Shown here in pieces: positions 46,935 through 55,977 of a DNA stretch of 64,000 nt (its first letter is position 1; each line of letters begins with the position of its first letter). The translations under genes were made by a program, and so were the position numbers. The notes beneath the pieces were generated by a model. The model was not told the origin of the DNA. It made no database searches and saw nothing but the letters and a program-made list of their open reading frames with translations. This DNA comes from Oceanicaulis alexandrii DSM 11625 (GTDB lineage Bacteria > Pseudomonadota > Alphaproteobacteria > Caulobacterales > Maricaulaceae), in NCBI RefSeq assembly GCF_000420265.1, contig NZ_ATUP01000001.1, forward strand, positions 496,001 to 560,000, read 5' to 3'.

Positions 46935-49900
46935 ATGAATACTTTTGTGAAAGATCGCGGCCTGCGCGCGCTCGTCCTGGCGGGGGCCTCGCTGAGCGCG
47001 CTGATGGCGGCGCCGGCGTTTGCACAATCTGAAGAGGAAAGCGCTGACGAGCGGTCCTCAAGCGACACCATCGTCGTCACGGGCTCTCGTCTGCGCAGCG
47101 ACGGCACGCTGGAAGCGCCGAGCCCTGTGGTCGCGGTCGGGGGCGACGACATCCGCACTTCGGGCCAGATCGACATCACCGCGCTGCTGCGCGAATCTCC
47201 GCAACTGCAGGCCTCGCTGCCTGGCACCTTCTCGGCGTTCAACGGCACGCCGCTGGGCGCATCCTTGCTGAACCTGCGCAATCTGGGCACCGAACGCACG
47301 CTCGTGGTCGAGAACGGCCGACGGCATGTGCCCGGCATTGAAGGCACGTCGTCAGTTGACGTGAACACCATTTCCACCGCGCTGCTTGAACGCGTGGACC
47401 TGATGACCGGCGGCGCGTCTGCGGTCTATGGCGCCGACGCCGTGACCGGCGTTGTGAACTTCATCCTGCGCGACGGGTCTTCGTTTAACGGCATGGAAGT
47501 GCGCACCCAGGCCGGCATTTCGGGCGAAGGCGACGCAGAAGAATACTTCATCTCGCTCGCCAACGGCTTTGAAAGCGCGAACGGCCGCGCCGACATCGTC
47601 TTCGCCGCCGAGTACCAGTCCACGGAAGCCATTTTCGCCGGCGACCGGGATTTTGGCGGCACCGGTCGCTTCTCGCTGGTGCCGAACGGGCCTGCGACGG
47701 GCATTGATCCGCGCTTCTCCAATGTGTGGCTGCCAAACTATCGCCTGCCGATTTCGAGCCATTACGGCATCATCGCCCTGGGCGATGGCGGGGCCAGCGC
47801 CTTTGTAGAAGCGGTGCTCAGCGGCGGCGTTCCCGGCTGTGACACCATCGGCGCCGCCGCCATCCCGACCTGTCAGATCGTCGACGAAACCGGCACGCTG
47901 CGTCCCTATAATCCGGGCGATATCTTCATTGACGGCTTCAACGCCAGCGGCGGCGACGGCGTGTTCGCGGAACCCGATGACGAATTGCTGCTGCCGCAGA
48001 CCGATCGCTTCCTGTTCCAGACTGCGTTCAGCTATGAGCTGACGCCGAACATGGAGTTCTTTGCGGACGCCAAATACGTCTTCACCGAGACCCTTGAAAG
48101 CAATCAGGTCAACGGCTTCAACGACGATATTCCGATCTCGGCCGACAACCCGTTCATTCCCGCCGCGCTGCAAGCCCAGCTCGCCACGCTGCAAGGGGAA
48201 GGCCTGAATCCGGTGATCGCGGTGTCGCGCGACACGCTGGACACCACCACGCGCTCCAACCCTGTGGCCGAGCGCAAGACCATGCGGGCCGTCGCCGGCC
48301 TGCGCGGCTTCATCCCCGAGTTCGGGTTCGATTACGAGCTGTCCTACAGCTATGGCCGCACCGATGCGGACATCACCTCGCGCCTGCGTATCGAAGACCG
48401 CTTCTTTGCGGCCATCGACGCCGTGATTGATCCGGCGACGGGCAATGTGGTCTGCCGCTCGGACATCGACCCCAGTGCGATCGTGCCGCCCTCCTCGCCC
48501 TATCCGGCGCAAAATGGCGGGTTCCAGATCACCACATTCTCGCCGGGCGACGGCCAGTGCGTGCCGATCAACATTTTCGGCGCCAACACCATCACCCAGG
48601 AAGCGGCGGACTTCATCTTCCAGCCCGCCACTGCGCAGAACGAAATCGAGCAGAACAATTTCCTCGCCACGCTCTCAGGCGATTCTGAATTCCTGTTCTC
48701 CCTACCCGCCGGCCCGATCGGCTTCGTGGTGGGGTATGAGTATCGCAAGGATGAAAGCGCCTTCACGCCGGACGCCTTCAGTGCTGCGGGCCTGACTTTC
48801 GGCACGATCAATTCCAATGGCGGGCCGACCAACGCCTCGTCAGGTGAGATCGAGGTCCAGGAATACTTCACGGAAGTCAAAATCCCCGTCCTCGCGGATC
48901 TGCCTTTCATCGAGAACTTCGAACTGACAGGCGCGTATCGTTATTCTGACTACGACGCATTTGGCGAGACCGACACCTGGTCGATGGGCGCACGCTGGAC
49001 GATCATCGATTCGCTCACCGTTCGCTCCACCCTGTCACGCGCAGTGCGTATTCCGAACATCACGGAAGCCTTCTCGCCGACCTTCACCGTGACGCTCGGC
49101 GCCAGCTCGGATCCCTGCAACCCGCAATTCATTGACGCCGGCACCCAGTTCCGCCGTCCGAACTGTGAAGCGCTCATCGGCATTCCGGTCGACACCTATA
49201 ACTCGACCGATTACGTCTCCGCCCGTATTCCGGGTCAAAGCGGCGGCAATCCCGATCTAGAGCCGGAAGAGGCGGATAGCTTCACCGTCGGCGCCGTCTG
49301 GCGTCCGGTCGAGGATTTCAATGGCCTGTTTGAGGGCCTGACGGTCACCGTCGATTACTACAAGATCGAAATCGACGGCCTGATCGATCAGCTCGGCGCG
49401 TTCGACATCGCCCAGAACTGCGTGGATGCTCCCACGATCAATAACCAGTTCTGCGCCGCCATCGACCGCGACCCGACGGTCGGCTTCATCACCGGCTTCC
49501 GCTCGGGCTATGTGAACCTCGCCGCGGTGGAGACCAGCGGCATCGACTGGCGCGTTGATTACGCCTTCGACCTGCCGTCCATGTTCGGTCTGCAAGATGC
49601 TGGCGAGCTGCGTCTGTCCACGCTGGGCACGAACTTCCTCTCCAACGAGGAAACGCGTGACGTCTCGGCGCCCGAAGAAGTGACCGACGTGCTCACCACG
49701 ATGAGCCGCCCGGAATGGATCTTCAATCTGAACGCCACCTGGTCCGTCGGCGATCTGTCGCTGGGCTGGAAGGGCCGTTACGAATCCGAACAGCTGCTGA
49801 GCGGCATCGAACTCGATGACCTTGAGAGCGATCCGGACTTCGCCAACATCACCCAGGCTGACGGCGCCTGGGTGCACGACTTCTCCATCTCGTATTTTCT

Positions 49901-50030
49901 TCGTGAAGAGCTGGAGATCTATGGCGGCATCAACAACGCCTTTGACGAAGAACCCTATCTGGGTCAGCTGTCGCGTCCCGCCGGGCCGCGCGGCCGCTTC
50001 TTCTACGCGGGCGTGAACGCCACCTTCTAA
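46935..50030 (+). CDS. TonB-dependent outer-membrane receptor
   Basis: A 1031-residue receptor with a signal peptide (about 1-31, cleaved after AFA), a TonB-box-like segment DTIVVTGSRLR, a plug domain (AVYGADAVTGVVNFILRDG) and a 22-strand beta-barrel ending YAGVNATF, with terminal Phe for BAM recognition. It resembles the large Caulobacterales receptors for carbohydrates or peptides rather than siderophores, and no iron regulator site is seen. Start follows GGGGAAAG. The AT-rich stretch 46820-46850 is the likely promoter. The substrate is not predictable. Confidence 0.9.
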   Translation: MNTFVKDRGLRALVLAGASLSALMAAPAFAQSEEESADERSSSDTIVVTGSRLRSDGTLEAPSPVVAVGGDDIRTSGQIDITALLRESPQLQASLPGTFSAFNGTPLGASLLNLRNLGTERTLVVENGRRHVPGIEGTSSVDVNTISTALLERVDLMTGGASAVYGADAVTGVVNFILRDGSSFNGMEVRTQAGISGEGDAEEYFISLANGFESANGRADIVFAAEYQSTEAIFAGDRDFGGTGRFSLVPNGPATGIDPRFSNVWLPNYRLPISSHYGIIALGDGGASAFVEAVLSGGVPGCDTIGAAAIPTCQIVDETGTLRPYNPGDIFIDGFNASGGDGVFAEPDDELLLPQTDRFLFQTAFSYELTPNMEFFADAKYVFTETLESNQVNGFNDDIPISADNPFIPAALQAQLATLQGEGLNPVIAVSRDTLDTTTRSNPVAERKTMRAVAGLRGFIPEFGFDYELSYSYGRTDADITSRLRIEDRFFAAIDAVIDPATGNVVCRSDIDPSAIVPPSSPYPAQNGGFQITTFSPGDGQCVPINIFGANTITQEAADFIFQPATAQNEIEQNNFLATLSGDSEFLFSLPAGPIGFVVGYEYRKDESAFTPDAFSAAGLTFGTINSNGGPTNASSGEIEVQEYFTEVKIPVLADLPFIENFELTGAYRYSDYDAFGETDTWSMGARWTIIDSLTVRSTLSRAVRIPNITEAFSPTFTVTLGASSDPCNPQFIDAGTQFRRPNCEALIGIPVDTYNSTDYVSARIPGQSGGNPDLEPEEADSFTVGAVWRPVEDFNGLFEGLTVTVDYYKIEIDGLIDQLGAFDIAQNCVDAPTINNQFCAAIDRDPTVGFITGFRSGYVNLAAVETSGIDWRVDYAFDLPSMFGLQDAGELRLSTLGTNFLSNEETRDVSAPEEVTDVLTTMSRPEWIFNLNATWSVGDLSLGWKGRYESEQLLSGIELDDLESDPDFANITQADGAWVHDFSISYFLREELEIYGGINNAFDEEPYLGQLSRPAGPRGRFFYAGVNATF

Positions 50031-50052
50031 AGAAGGCTCAGCGCACAAAAAG

Positions 50053-50090
50053 ACACCCCCGGAGCCGCGCGCTCCGGGGGTGTTTTGTTT
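50053..50090. terminator. Bidirectional terminator between receptor and fliE
   Basis: ACACCCCCGGAGC/GCTCCGGGGGTGT, 13 bp, 5 nt loop, then TTTTGTTTT on the plus strand. AAAA before the stem gives a T-tract on the minus strand, so it can also end the fliE transcript. Confidence 0.9.
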
Positions 50091-50107
50091 TAACCTGACG
50101 CTACGCC

Positions 50108-50425
50108 CTAGATCGGCATGCGCAGGATTTCCTGATAGGCGCGGATGACCTGGTCGCGCACGGCGACGACGCTTTCCAGCTGCACTTCAGCGGCGGCCAC
50201 AGCCGTCACCACATCCACCAGCTCAGCCTGACCGGTCGCAGCCTGGGCGCTGAGCTGTTCAGACTGGCTCAGCGTCTCCTGAACCGATTGCACGGCGTTC
50301 ATCACCATGTCGCCGAAATCACCGCCCTCAGCTTTGGCGAGCTCGGCGGCGTTATTGGTGGACGGCGACACACCGGCGGCCTGCTGGGCGGCGGCGGTGT
50401 AGGCGCGGATAGCAGCGAGATCCAT
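50108..50425 (-). CDS. fliE: Flagellar hook-basal body protein FliE
   Basis: A 105-residue protein that joins the MS-ring to the rod. The C-terminal region SQLSAQAATGQAELVDVVTAVAAAEVQLESVVAVRDQVIRAYQEILRMPI matches FliE. Start follows AAGGGG at 8 nt. It is the last gene of the flgB-flgC-fliE unit, 37 bp after flgC. Confidence 0.92.
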   Translation of the reverse strand: MDLAAIRAYTAAAQQAAGVSPSTNNAAELAKAEGGDFGDMVMNAVQSVQETLSQSEQLSAQAATGQAELVDVVTAVAAAEVQLESVVAVRDQVIRAYQEILRMPI

Positions 50426-50462
50426 AAGTCAGCCCCTTTCTAGAGCCGGCGGTGCCTGGCGA

Positions 50463-50879
50463 TTAACGGCGCAACAGGTCGAGCGTGCGCTCAAGCATGC
50501 GGCGCGTGCCCTCCACCATGGTCAGATTCGCCTCGTAGGACCGCTGCGCGTCGCGCATGTCCATCAGCTCGACCAGGGAGGAGACATTGGGATATTTCAC
50601 ATAGCCTTCGCCATCAGCCGCCGGGTGGCCGGGCTCATAGACCATGCGGAAATCTGACTCATCGAGCGTGACGTCATTCATGCGCACCAGCTCGGTGCCG
50701 ACCTGACGGTCAAACTCAGACTGGAACACCGGGATCTGACGCTGATACGGATCTTCGTCCGCAGTCCGCGCCGTTGATTGAGCGTTCGCCACGTTCTCGG
50801 CGATGACCCGCATGCGCGAGGATTGCGCGCGCAGGCCCGCTGCGGAGATCTGCAGGGTTTCAGAGACGCGATCGACCAT
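50463..50879 (-). CDS. flgC: Flagellar basal-body rod protein FlgC
   Basis: A 138-residue proximal rod protein. N-terminal LQISAAGLRAQSSRMRVIAENVANAQSTA and C-terminal NLTMVEGTRRMLERTLDLLRR are the paired helices of rod proteins; PGHPAADGEGYVKYPNVS is the FlgC core. It is 30 bp after flgB. Confidence 0.95.
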   Translation of the reverse strand: MVDRVSETLQISAAGLRAQSSRMRVIAENVANAQSTARTADEDPYQRQIPVFQSEFDRQVGTELVRMNDVTLDESDFRMVYEPGHPAADGEGYVKYPNVSSLVELMDMRDAQRSYEANLTMVEGTRRMLERTLDLLRR

Positions 50880-50909
50880 AGCCGTCTGCCTTTCTGGCGT
50901 TGCTTAAGA

Positions 50910-51326
50910 TCACTGACCCGGCGAGCGGCTCGCCATGCGGATCATGTTCAGGCTCTTCTGATACAGGCTGAGCGCCGTCTCGAACCGCATGCGGTTGTCG
51001 TTGGCGTCGACCATCTGCTCCTCGATCACGACCGAATTGCCGTTCGAGGTGGTTTCGCTGTCGGGCGCGCGCTCGGTGCGGAACTGCCGCGAGCCGGACG
51101 CCGCGCTATCGCCGCCATAATGCATGGCGTGCGTGGTGCGCAGGCCGCCGGCGGCCTGCGCCTGGCCTGCAAGCACGCGTTCAAACTCACTGCGCGGGAC
51201 ATCGGATGGCGTATATCCGGGCGTGTTGGCGTTGGCCACATTCTCGGCAATCACCCGCTGGCGGGCGCCGTGATAGCCCATCGTGTCACGCAGCATGGAC
51301 AAGAGCGGTATGTCGTCAGGGCGCAT
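50910..51326 (-). CDS. flgB: Flagellar basal-body rod protein FlgB
   Basis: A 138-residue proximal rod protein with N-terminal MLRDTMGYHGARQRVIAENVANANTPGY and the C-terminal helix ANDNRMRFETALSLYQKSLNMIRMASRS. The ATG at 51326 lies 5 nt after GGAGG; in-frame ATGs at 51359 and 51362 would add 11-12 residues and are less well supported. It heads the flgB-flgC-fliE operon, divergent from fliO, with a CtrA-type box between. Confidence 0.94.
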   Translation of the reverse strand: MRPDDIPLLSMLRDTMGYHGARQRVIAENVANANTPGYTPSDVPRSEFERVLAGQAQAAGGLRTTHAMHYGGDSAASGSRQFRTERAPDSETTSNGNSVVIEEQMVDANDNRMRFETALSLYQKSLNMIRMASRSPGQ

Positions 51327-51377
51327 CGGCGCCTCCGCCAGAGTTAACTTTGCATTCATCACCCTGAGCCGAGCCGG

Positions 51378-51393
51378 TTAAGGAGAGCTTAAC
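51378..51393. promoter_or_regulatory. CtrA-type box between flgB and fliO
   Basis: TTAA-GGAGAGC-TTAAC is an exact TTAA-N7-TTAAC, the full CtrA recognition site. It lies 52 bp before the flgB start and 83 bp before the fliO start, so it could serve either operon or both. A further TTAAC half-site is at 51344-51348. Confidence 0.8.
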
Positions 51394-51475
51394 TCCCTCG
51401 CCGACTCCCGTTAGGGCTGTTGATGAGGATGCGCGCCTGCGCGTCGACCGCTCTTGCAGACAGGACGAAGCGACT

Positions 51476-51850
51476 TTGGACCAGCTTGATATCATACGGT
51501 ATTTCGCCGCCCTGATCTTGGTGTTGGGCCTTTTAGGCGGATTCGCAGTGGTCGCCAGACGCGCGGGCTGGATGGGACCGATGCCGATGCTGGACCGCTG
51601 GTCCACGCCGACGCGCAAGCGCCGCCTGTCCATCACGGAGACCTTGATGCTCGATCCGCGCCGCAAGGTGGTGATCGTGCGCGTGGACGACGCCGAACAT
51701 GTGCTGCTTCTCGGCGCAGAGCGCGAGCAGGTGCTCGACCGCGCGCCCGCAAAAGAAGAGCCTGTGTTTGAACCGGTCGCGCCGGATACCGTCGACACGG
51801 ATGCCGAAAACCCCGGCGCCTCCGTCACACGGCTGGGGCAGAGCCAATGA
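51476..51850 (+). CDS. fliO: Flagellar export protein FliO
   Basis: A 124-residue protein with one N-terminal membrane helix (FAALILVLGLLGGFAVVARRAG) and a beta-rich cytosolic domain, LSITETLMLDPRRKVVIVRVDDAEHVLLLG, which is the FliO/FliZ hallmark that helps FliP assembly. The likely start is TTG at 51476, since no ATG precedes the membrane helix. Its end overlaps fliP by four bases (ATGA). Confidence 0.88.
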   Translation: MDQLDIIRYFAALILVLGLLGGFAVVARRAGWMGPMPMLDRWSTPTRKRRLSITETLMLDPRRKVVIVRVDDAEHVLLLGAEREQVLDRAPAKEEPVFEPVAPDTVDTDAENPGASVTRLGQSQ

Positions 51851-52623
51851 AGGCGGCGCGCTGGATCTATCCGGTCGTCCTGATCGCTCTGGCCTTGGGC
51901 GCTGCGTTGATCGGCGCGCCGGACGCCCATGCTGCGGCCGGGCCGGGCCTGTCGATTTCTCTGGGCGGCAATGACACGGCGCTGACCGAGCGCGTCCTGC
52001 AGATGATCGCGCTTTTGACGGTGCTGAGCCTGGCGCCGTCCATCCTGATCATGACCACCAGCTTCATCCGGATCGTGGTGGTGTTGTCGCTGCTGCGTAC
52101 CGCGATCGGCCTGCAGCAAAGCCCGCCGAACGCCGTGCTGATCTCGCTATCGCTGTTTCTGACCGCCTTCATCATGTCGCCGGTTTTCACCCAGGCCTAT
52201 CAGGACGGCGTGGAGCCGCTCCTGAACGGCCAGATCAGCAATCAGGAAGCCTTCACCGCCGCCGCACAGCCGGTGAAAGCTTTCATGCTCGCCCATACCC
52301 GGGAAGAAGATCTGGGGCTGTTCTTGAACATTTCCGGCGAAGAGCCTGAAACCCCGGAAGCCACGCCGGTCTATGTGGTGGCGCCCGCCTTCATGATTTC
52401 AGAATTGAGGCGCGCCTTCGAGATCGGCTTTCTGCTGTTCATCCCCTTCCTGATCATCGACCTGGTAGTGGCCAGCATCCTGATGTCCATGGGCATGATG
52501 ATGCTGCCGCCCGTGATCATCTCACTGCCGTTCAAGCTGATCTTCTTCGTGCTGGTGGATGGCTGGACCCTGGTGATCGGCTCGCTGGTGCAAAGCTTCG
52601 AGCGAATGCCGCCCGGCGGCTGA
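51847..52623 (+). CDS. fliP: Flagellar export protein FliP
   Basis: A 258-residue export-gate membrane protein with a cleavable signal peptide (MKAARWIYPVVLIALALGAALIGAPDAHA), unusual among inner-membrane proteins but normal for FliP. The core MTTSFIRIVVVLSLLRTAIGLQQSPPNAVLISLSLFLTAFIMSPV, then FEIGFLLFIPFLIIDLVVASILMSMGMMMLPPVIISLPFKLIFFVLVDGW is diagnostic. It converges directly on the TPR gene, which ends one base away. Confidence 0.96.
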   Translation: MKAARWIYPVVLIALALGAALIGAPDAHAAAGPGLSISLGGNDTALTERVLQMIALLTVLSLAPSILIMTTSFIRIVVVLSLLRTAIGLQQSPPNAVLISLSLFLTAFIMSPVFTQAYQDGVEPLLNGQISNQEAFTAAAQPVKAFMLAHTREEDLGLFLNISGEEPETPEATPVYVVAPAFMISELRRAFEIGFLLFIPFLIIDLVVASILMSMGMMMLPPVIISLPFKLIFFVLVDGWTLVIGSLVQSFERMPPGG

Positions 52624-55600
52624 TCAGCTTTCAGGACCTGAAGGTTCGTCATAGCGGCCGAACCCCGCCATCAGCGCATCACTGCGCTGGACGTTGGCGA
52701 TCTGCCCGACCAGAGAACTCAGGCGGCTGTCGCCCGGCGCCACAGAGCGGTTGGCCACGGTGCTGAAGGCGGCGGCGTGTTCGGTCTCACCCATCTGCCG
52801 ACCATAGCGCGCAACAAGACGGTCCATGCCCGCCTCGTCCGGCACCAGCGCATAGGCGATCAGGGCGCGCAGCACATCATGGGCTTCTGCTGAGGTGAGC
52901 GCCCGGTCAGAGCGCCAGCGATCGCCCAGAAGCGCTTCCATCAGGCGCCCGGCTTCTGACCAGTTGCGCCCTTCCCAGGCGATGTCCGCCCGCAAGCGAT
53001 CCGCTTCAGGTCCCTGATCATAGGCGATCAGCTCCAGCGCATGTTCGGTGCGGCCCAGCGCCGCCAGCGCGCGCGCCTGCAGGACGCGCCGTTCGTCAAC
53101 CAGATCATTGGGCAGCCCGGCGATCCGGGTGCTGTCGAGCGCCCGCAGCGCGTCCGCTGGACGATTATCGATCAGATAGACCCGCGCCAGATCGGCGGCG
53201 ACTTGCGCGCGCGCCAGAGAGGTCATGGTGATCCGGCGCTCAAACACCTGGTGCGCCAGAAGCTCGGACGCCGGCTCCAGCAGATCCACCTCCACCAGCC
53301 GGGCGGCGATACGGCGCGCCATGCGCAGCCCGTCCGGCCCTGGCGGCGTCAGGTCCTGATGCTCGTACCAGAGCGCCAGCGCCTCCATCGGGTCCATCCG
53401 GTCGCCCTGCCCGTTCAGGAAGATGTCGCGGAACAGGGTTTCCAGCCGCACGCTCAACCGTCGCGCTTCGGGCGTATTGGAAAAGCGCGAGAGCGCATTG
53501 GACATGGTGTTCAGCGCTTCGGGGAAACGGCCCGCATCCGCATAGACCTCGCCGAGCATGGTGGAGGCTTCCACTTCCACGTCGTCACCCCGCCAGCGAA
53601 ACCGCAGGCTTTCAAGGGTTTCAACCGCCTCGTCCGGCGCCACACGATCATTGGCGAACTCCAGCCGGACTTTTTCCAGCAAGGCTCGCGCCCGCGCCGG
53701 ACGCCAGTCCGAACGGCTCAGCTCATCATAAAGCGCGATGGCCTGATCAATATCGCCGGATGCGGCGGCGAGCCCGGCCTCAACCATCGCCGCTTCCGTG
53801 CGCGCTTCCAGATCGAAATCTTCAGCCGCGACCACATTGAGCAAGGGCTCCACCGCGCCCAGATCATTGGTCTTCAGCACCGCCATGGCGTGCAACGCCG
53901 ACAGGCGCGCGCGCCAGACCGGATCAAAGAAATAGATTGCCTCACGCCCCTGCTCGAACCGTCGGCGCGCCTGCGGCCAGTCCCCGAGCTGTGCGGAAAC
54001 GGCGCCGCGCCAGGGTTGGGCCGCGGGATCATTGAGCAGAACAGGATGGGACAGATAGCGCTCTGCGTCTTCGTAGCGCCCGATCATATAGCTGGCGACG
54101 CCGCGCAAGGCGGCGACTTCCGGGCTGGCGTCCAGCGATGGGTTCTCCTCCACCGCCAGTTCAACCAGGCCCAGCCCTTCAGGCGCCAGCTGCCATCCCA
54201 GCTTGAAACGCGCCAGATTGAGAATCGCTGTGGGGTCGAGCTCTGACGCCCGGCGCTGCAGCACCACCATCGCATCGCGATAATCATCTTCACCGCGATA
54301 CGCCGCCAGATCCAGAAAACCGGGCGTGACAGGCCGGTCCAGCGACCCGGACAGGCCGGGGCTGGCCGCCCGTGTCAGCGCCAGACCGCCGGGACGGCTG
54401 AGATCGGCGCCGCCTGCGCGTACAGAGAAAATCAGATCATCGGCCAGAGGCTGCAACGCCACGCCTTGAGTGGAGGGCAGCATGACCGCTTCCACATATT
54501 GACGCGGTGAAATCACCCCGTATTTCTCACCATCACTCGTCAGAACCAGAAGATCATCGCCCACAACAGGGTCAGTGACCGTGCGCACGCTGCGGGCGCC
54601 GTTGAAATTGAAGCGCAGGCGCGCGGGGCGGTTCACCCCCGTCTCGCGCGTCACGCGGATTGGCGCAGGCGGCTGGTCCACCGTTTCGCCAAAGGTCAGA
54701 ACCCAGCTGGTCCCCACGGGCCGGACATCGGTCTGGGTAGAGCTCGGCGCCTCGATACGCAGGGCCGTATAGTCCGCCCCGCGCAGGACTTGATGCGTGC
54801 GAATATGGCGTCCGCCCAGCGCCGCCATCTCACCGACATCCAGCTCGGCGCTGGCGTCAAAAACCACCCAGATCGCCTGCCCCCGGCGGAACACGGCGGC
54901 GCCGGGCAGCGAGGCCCAGGGAATATTGAGCACCACATCGGTGCCGTTACGGCGCGCTTCCACCCGGACGATTCCGTCTTCAGGCACGGGATCAGGGCTC
55001 GCCTCGGCGTCAGGACGCGTCAAGACCGGCGCGTCCGGTTCGGTGGCGCTCAAAAGGGCGGCCTCAGCCCCCTCGTCTGTCGGGTCAGCGCTCTCAGCCG
55101 CGCTCGATGTCTGCGCCTCAATCTGATCGGCATAGTCTGACAGCGCCGCGAGAACCGACTCAGCGCCCCCCGACGCGCCCATGGAGACGTCAAACACGAC
55201 CCGTCCCGGCTCATCAGACCAGACCCGCGCCTCGGCGCCCGGCCCCAGCAGGAAAGCCAGCGACAGGCTGTCAGCCCGGCGTTCCGTCACAGCATCGATG
55301 AAGCGCGGCGGCGCCGCGGTCAGCGGCGCCAGGTTCAGCTCGGCGGCGCGAGAAAAGGTCAGCACGGCCCGCCCGTCCGCCTGTTCCAGCGAATAAGTCA
55401 CCGCCTCGGGCCATTGAAACACGATGCGCGAATATTCCGCCGCTTCGCCAATGCGCATATCCACTGGCAAAGCAGGCGGCGGCGCGGCCGCAGCGGCGGC
55501 GGCGGCCGCCGCCTGGGCCCGCGCCTGACGCGCGCGTTCAATTTGCGCCAGCTCATAGGGGCTGACCACATCCGCCAGCGGCGCTGCGCCGGGCGGCGCG

Positions 55601-55977
55601 ACATCAATGGCGATGATGTTGTGAGAGACAGACACCCGGCTTTCGAGCGTCCGGTTCAGCGCCAGACGCAAGGTCCGACCATCGGGATCCAGACGCGCCA
55701 TGGCGAAATAGTCCGGCGCGGCGGCGGTTATGGCGGAGACGTCCGCCTCGATCGGCTCGGACAACCGGGCCACCAGAACGGCGCCAGCGGCGACTTCCGC
55801 GTCCGCGCTCAGCCCCTCGCCTTCCATTTCAGGCAGGCTGATCTGAACGCGGGCGGTCTGGCCTTGCCGGGACACGTCAATCTGCGCCGGCGACTGAGCC
55901 CACGCAGACGCCGACAGCACGGCGCCCAGCGCCGCTCCGCCAAGAAGGGCGAGCCGCTTATCCTGCCGCTGCTTCAA
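52624..55977 (-). CDS. Large exported TPR protein in the flagellar operon
   Basis: A 1117-residue protein with a signal peptide (LALLGGAALGAVLSASAWA). The first half has two AMIN-like beta-rich segments (IDVSRQGQTARVQISLPEMEGEG; MRIGEAAEYSRIVFQWPEAVTYSL) and an acidic, Ser/Pro-rich linker; the second half is a long array of tetratricopeptide-like repeats, for example ASELDPTAILNLARFKLGWQL and FPEALNTMSNALSRFSNTPEA. It should be periplasmic. The start is TTG at 55977, 7 nt after GGAG, and overlaps motE by 20 bp. Position as the last gene of fliL-fliM-DUF6468-motE suggests a flagellar or motor-assembly role. No named homolog is known to me. Confidence 0.8.
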   Translation of the reverse strand: MKQRQDKRLALLGGAALGAVLSASAWAQSPAQIDVSRQGQTARVQISLPEMEGEGLSADAEVAAGAVLVARLSEPIEADVSAITAAAPDYFAMARLDPDGRTLRLALNRTLESRVSVSHNIIAIDVAPPGAAPLADVVSPYELAQIERARQARAQAAAAAAAAAAPPPALPVDMRIGEAAEYSRIVFQWPEAVTYSLEQADGRAVLTFSRAAELNLAPLTAAPPRFIDAVTERRADSLSLAFLLGPGAEARVWSDEPGRVVFDVSMGASGGAESVLAALSDYADQIEAQTSSAAESADPTDEGAEAALLSATEPDAPVLTRPDAEASPDPVPEDGIVRVEARRNGTDVVLNIPWASLPGAAVFRRGQAIWVVFDASAELDVGEMAALGGRHIRTHQVLRGADYTALRIEAPSSTQTDVRPVGTSWVLTFGETVDQPPAPIRVTRETGVNRPARLRFNFNGARSVRTVTDPVVGDDLLVLTSDGEKYGVISPRQYVEAVMLPSTQGVALQPLADDLIFSVRAGGADLSRPGGLALTRAASPGLSGSLDRPVTPGFLDLAAYRGEDDYRDAMVVLQRRASELDPTAILNLARFKLGWQLAPEGLGLVELAVEENPSLDASPEVAALRGVASYMIGRYEDAERYLSHPVLLNDPAAQPWRGAVSAQLGDWPQARRRFEQGREAIYFFDPVWRARLSALHAMAVLKTNDLGAVEPLLNVVAAEDFDLEARTEAAMVEAGLAAASGDIDQAIALYDELSRSDWRPARARALLEKVRLEFANDRVAPDEAVETLESLRFRWRGDDVEVEASTMLGEVYADAGRFPEALNTMSNALSRFSNTPEARRLSVRLETLFRDIFLNGQGDRMDPMEALALWYEHQDLTPPGPDGLRMARRIAARLVEVDLLEPASELLAHQVFERRITMTSLARAQVAADLARVYLIDNRPADALRALDSTRIAGLPNDLVDERRVLQARALAALGRTEHALELIAYDQGPEADRLRADIAWEGRNWSEAGRLMEALLGDRWRSDRALTSAEAHDVLRALIAYALVPDEAGMDRLVARYGRQMGETEHAAAFSTVANRSVAPGDSRLSSLVGQIANVQRSDALMAGFGRYDEPSGPES

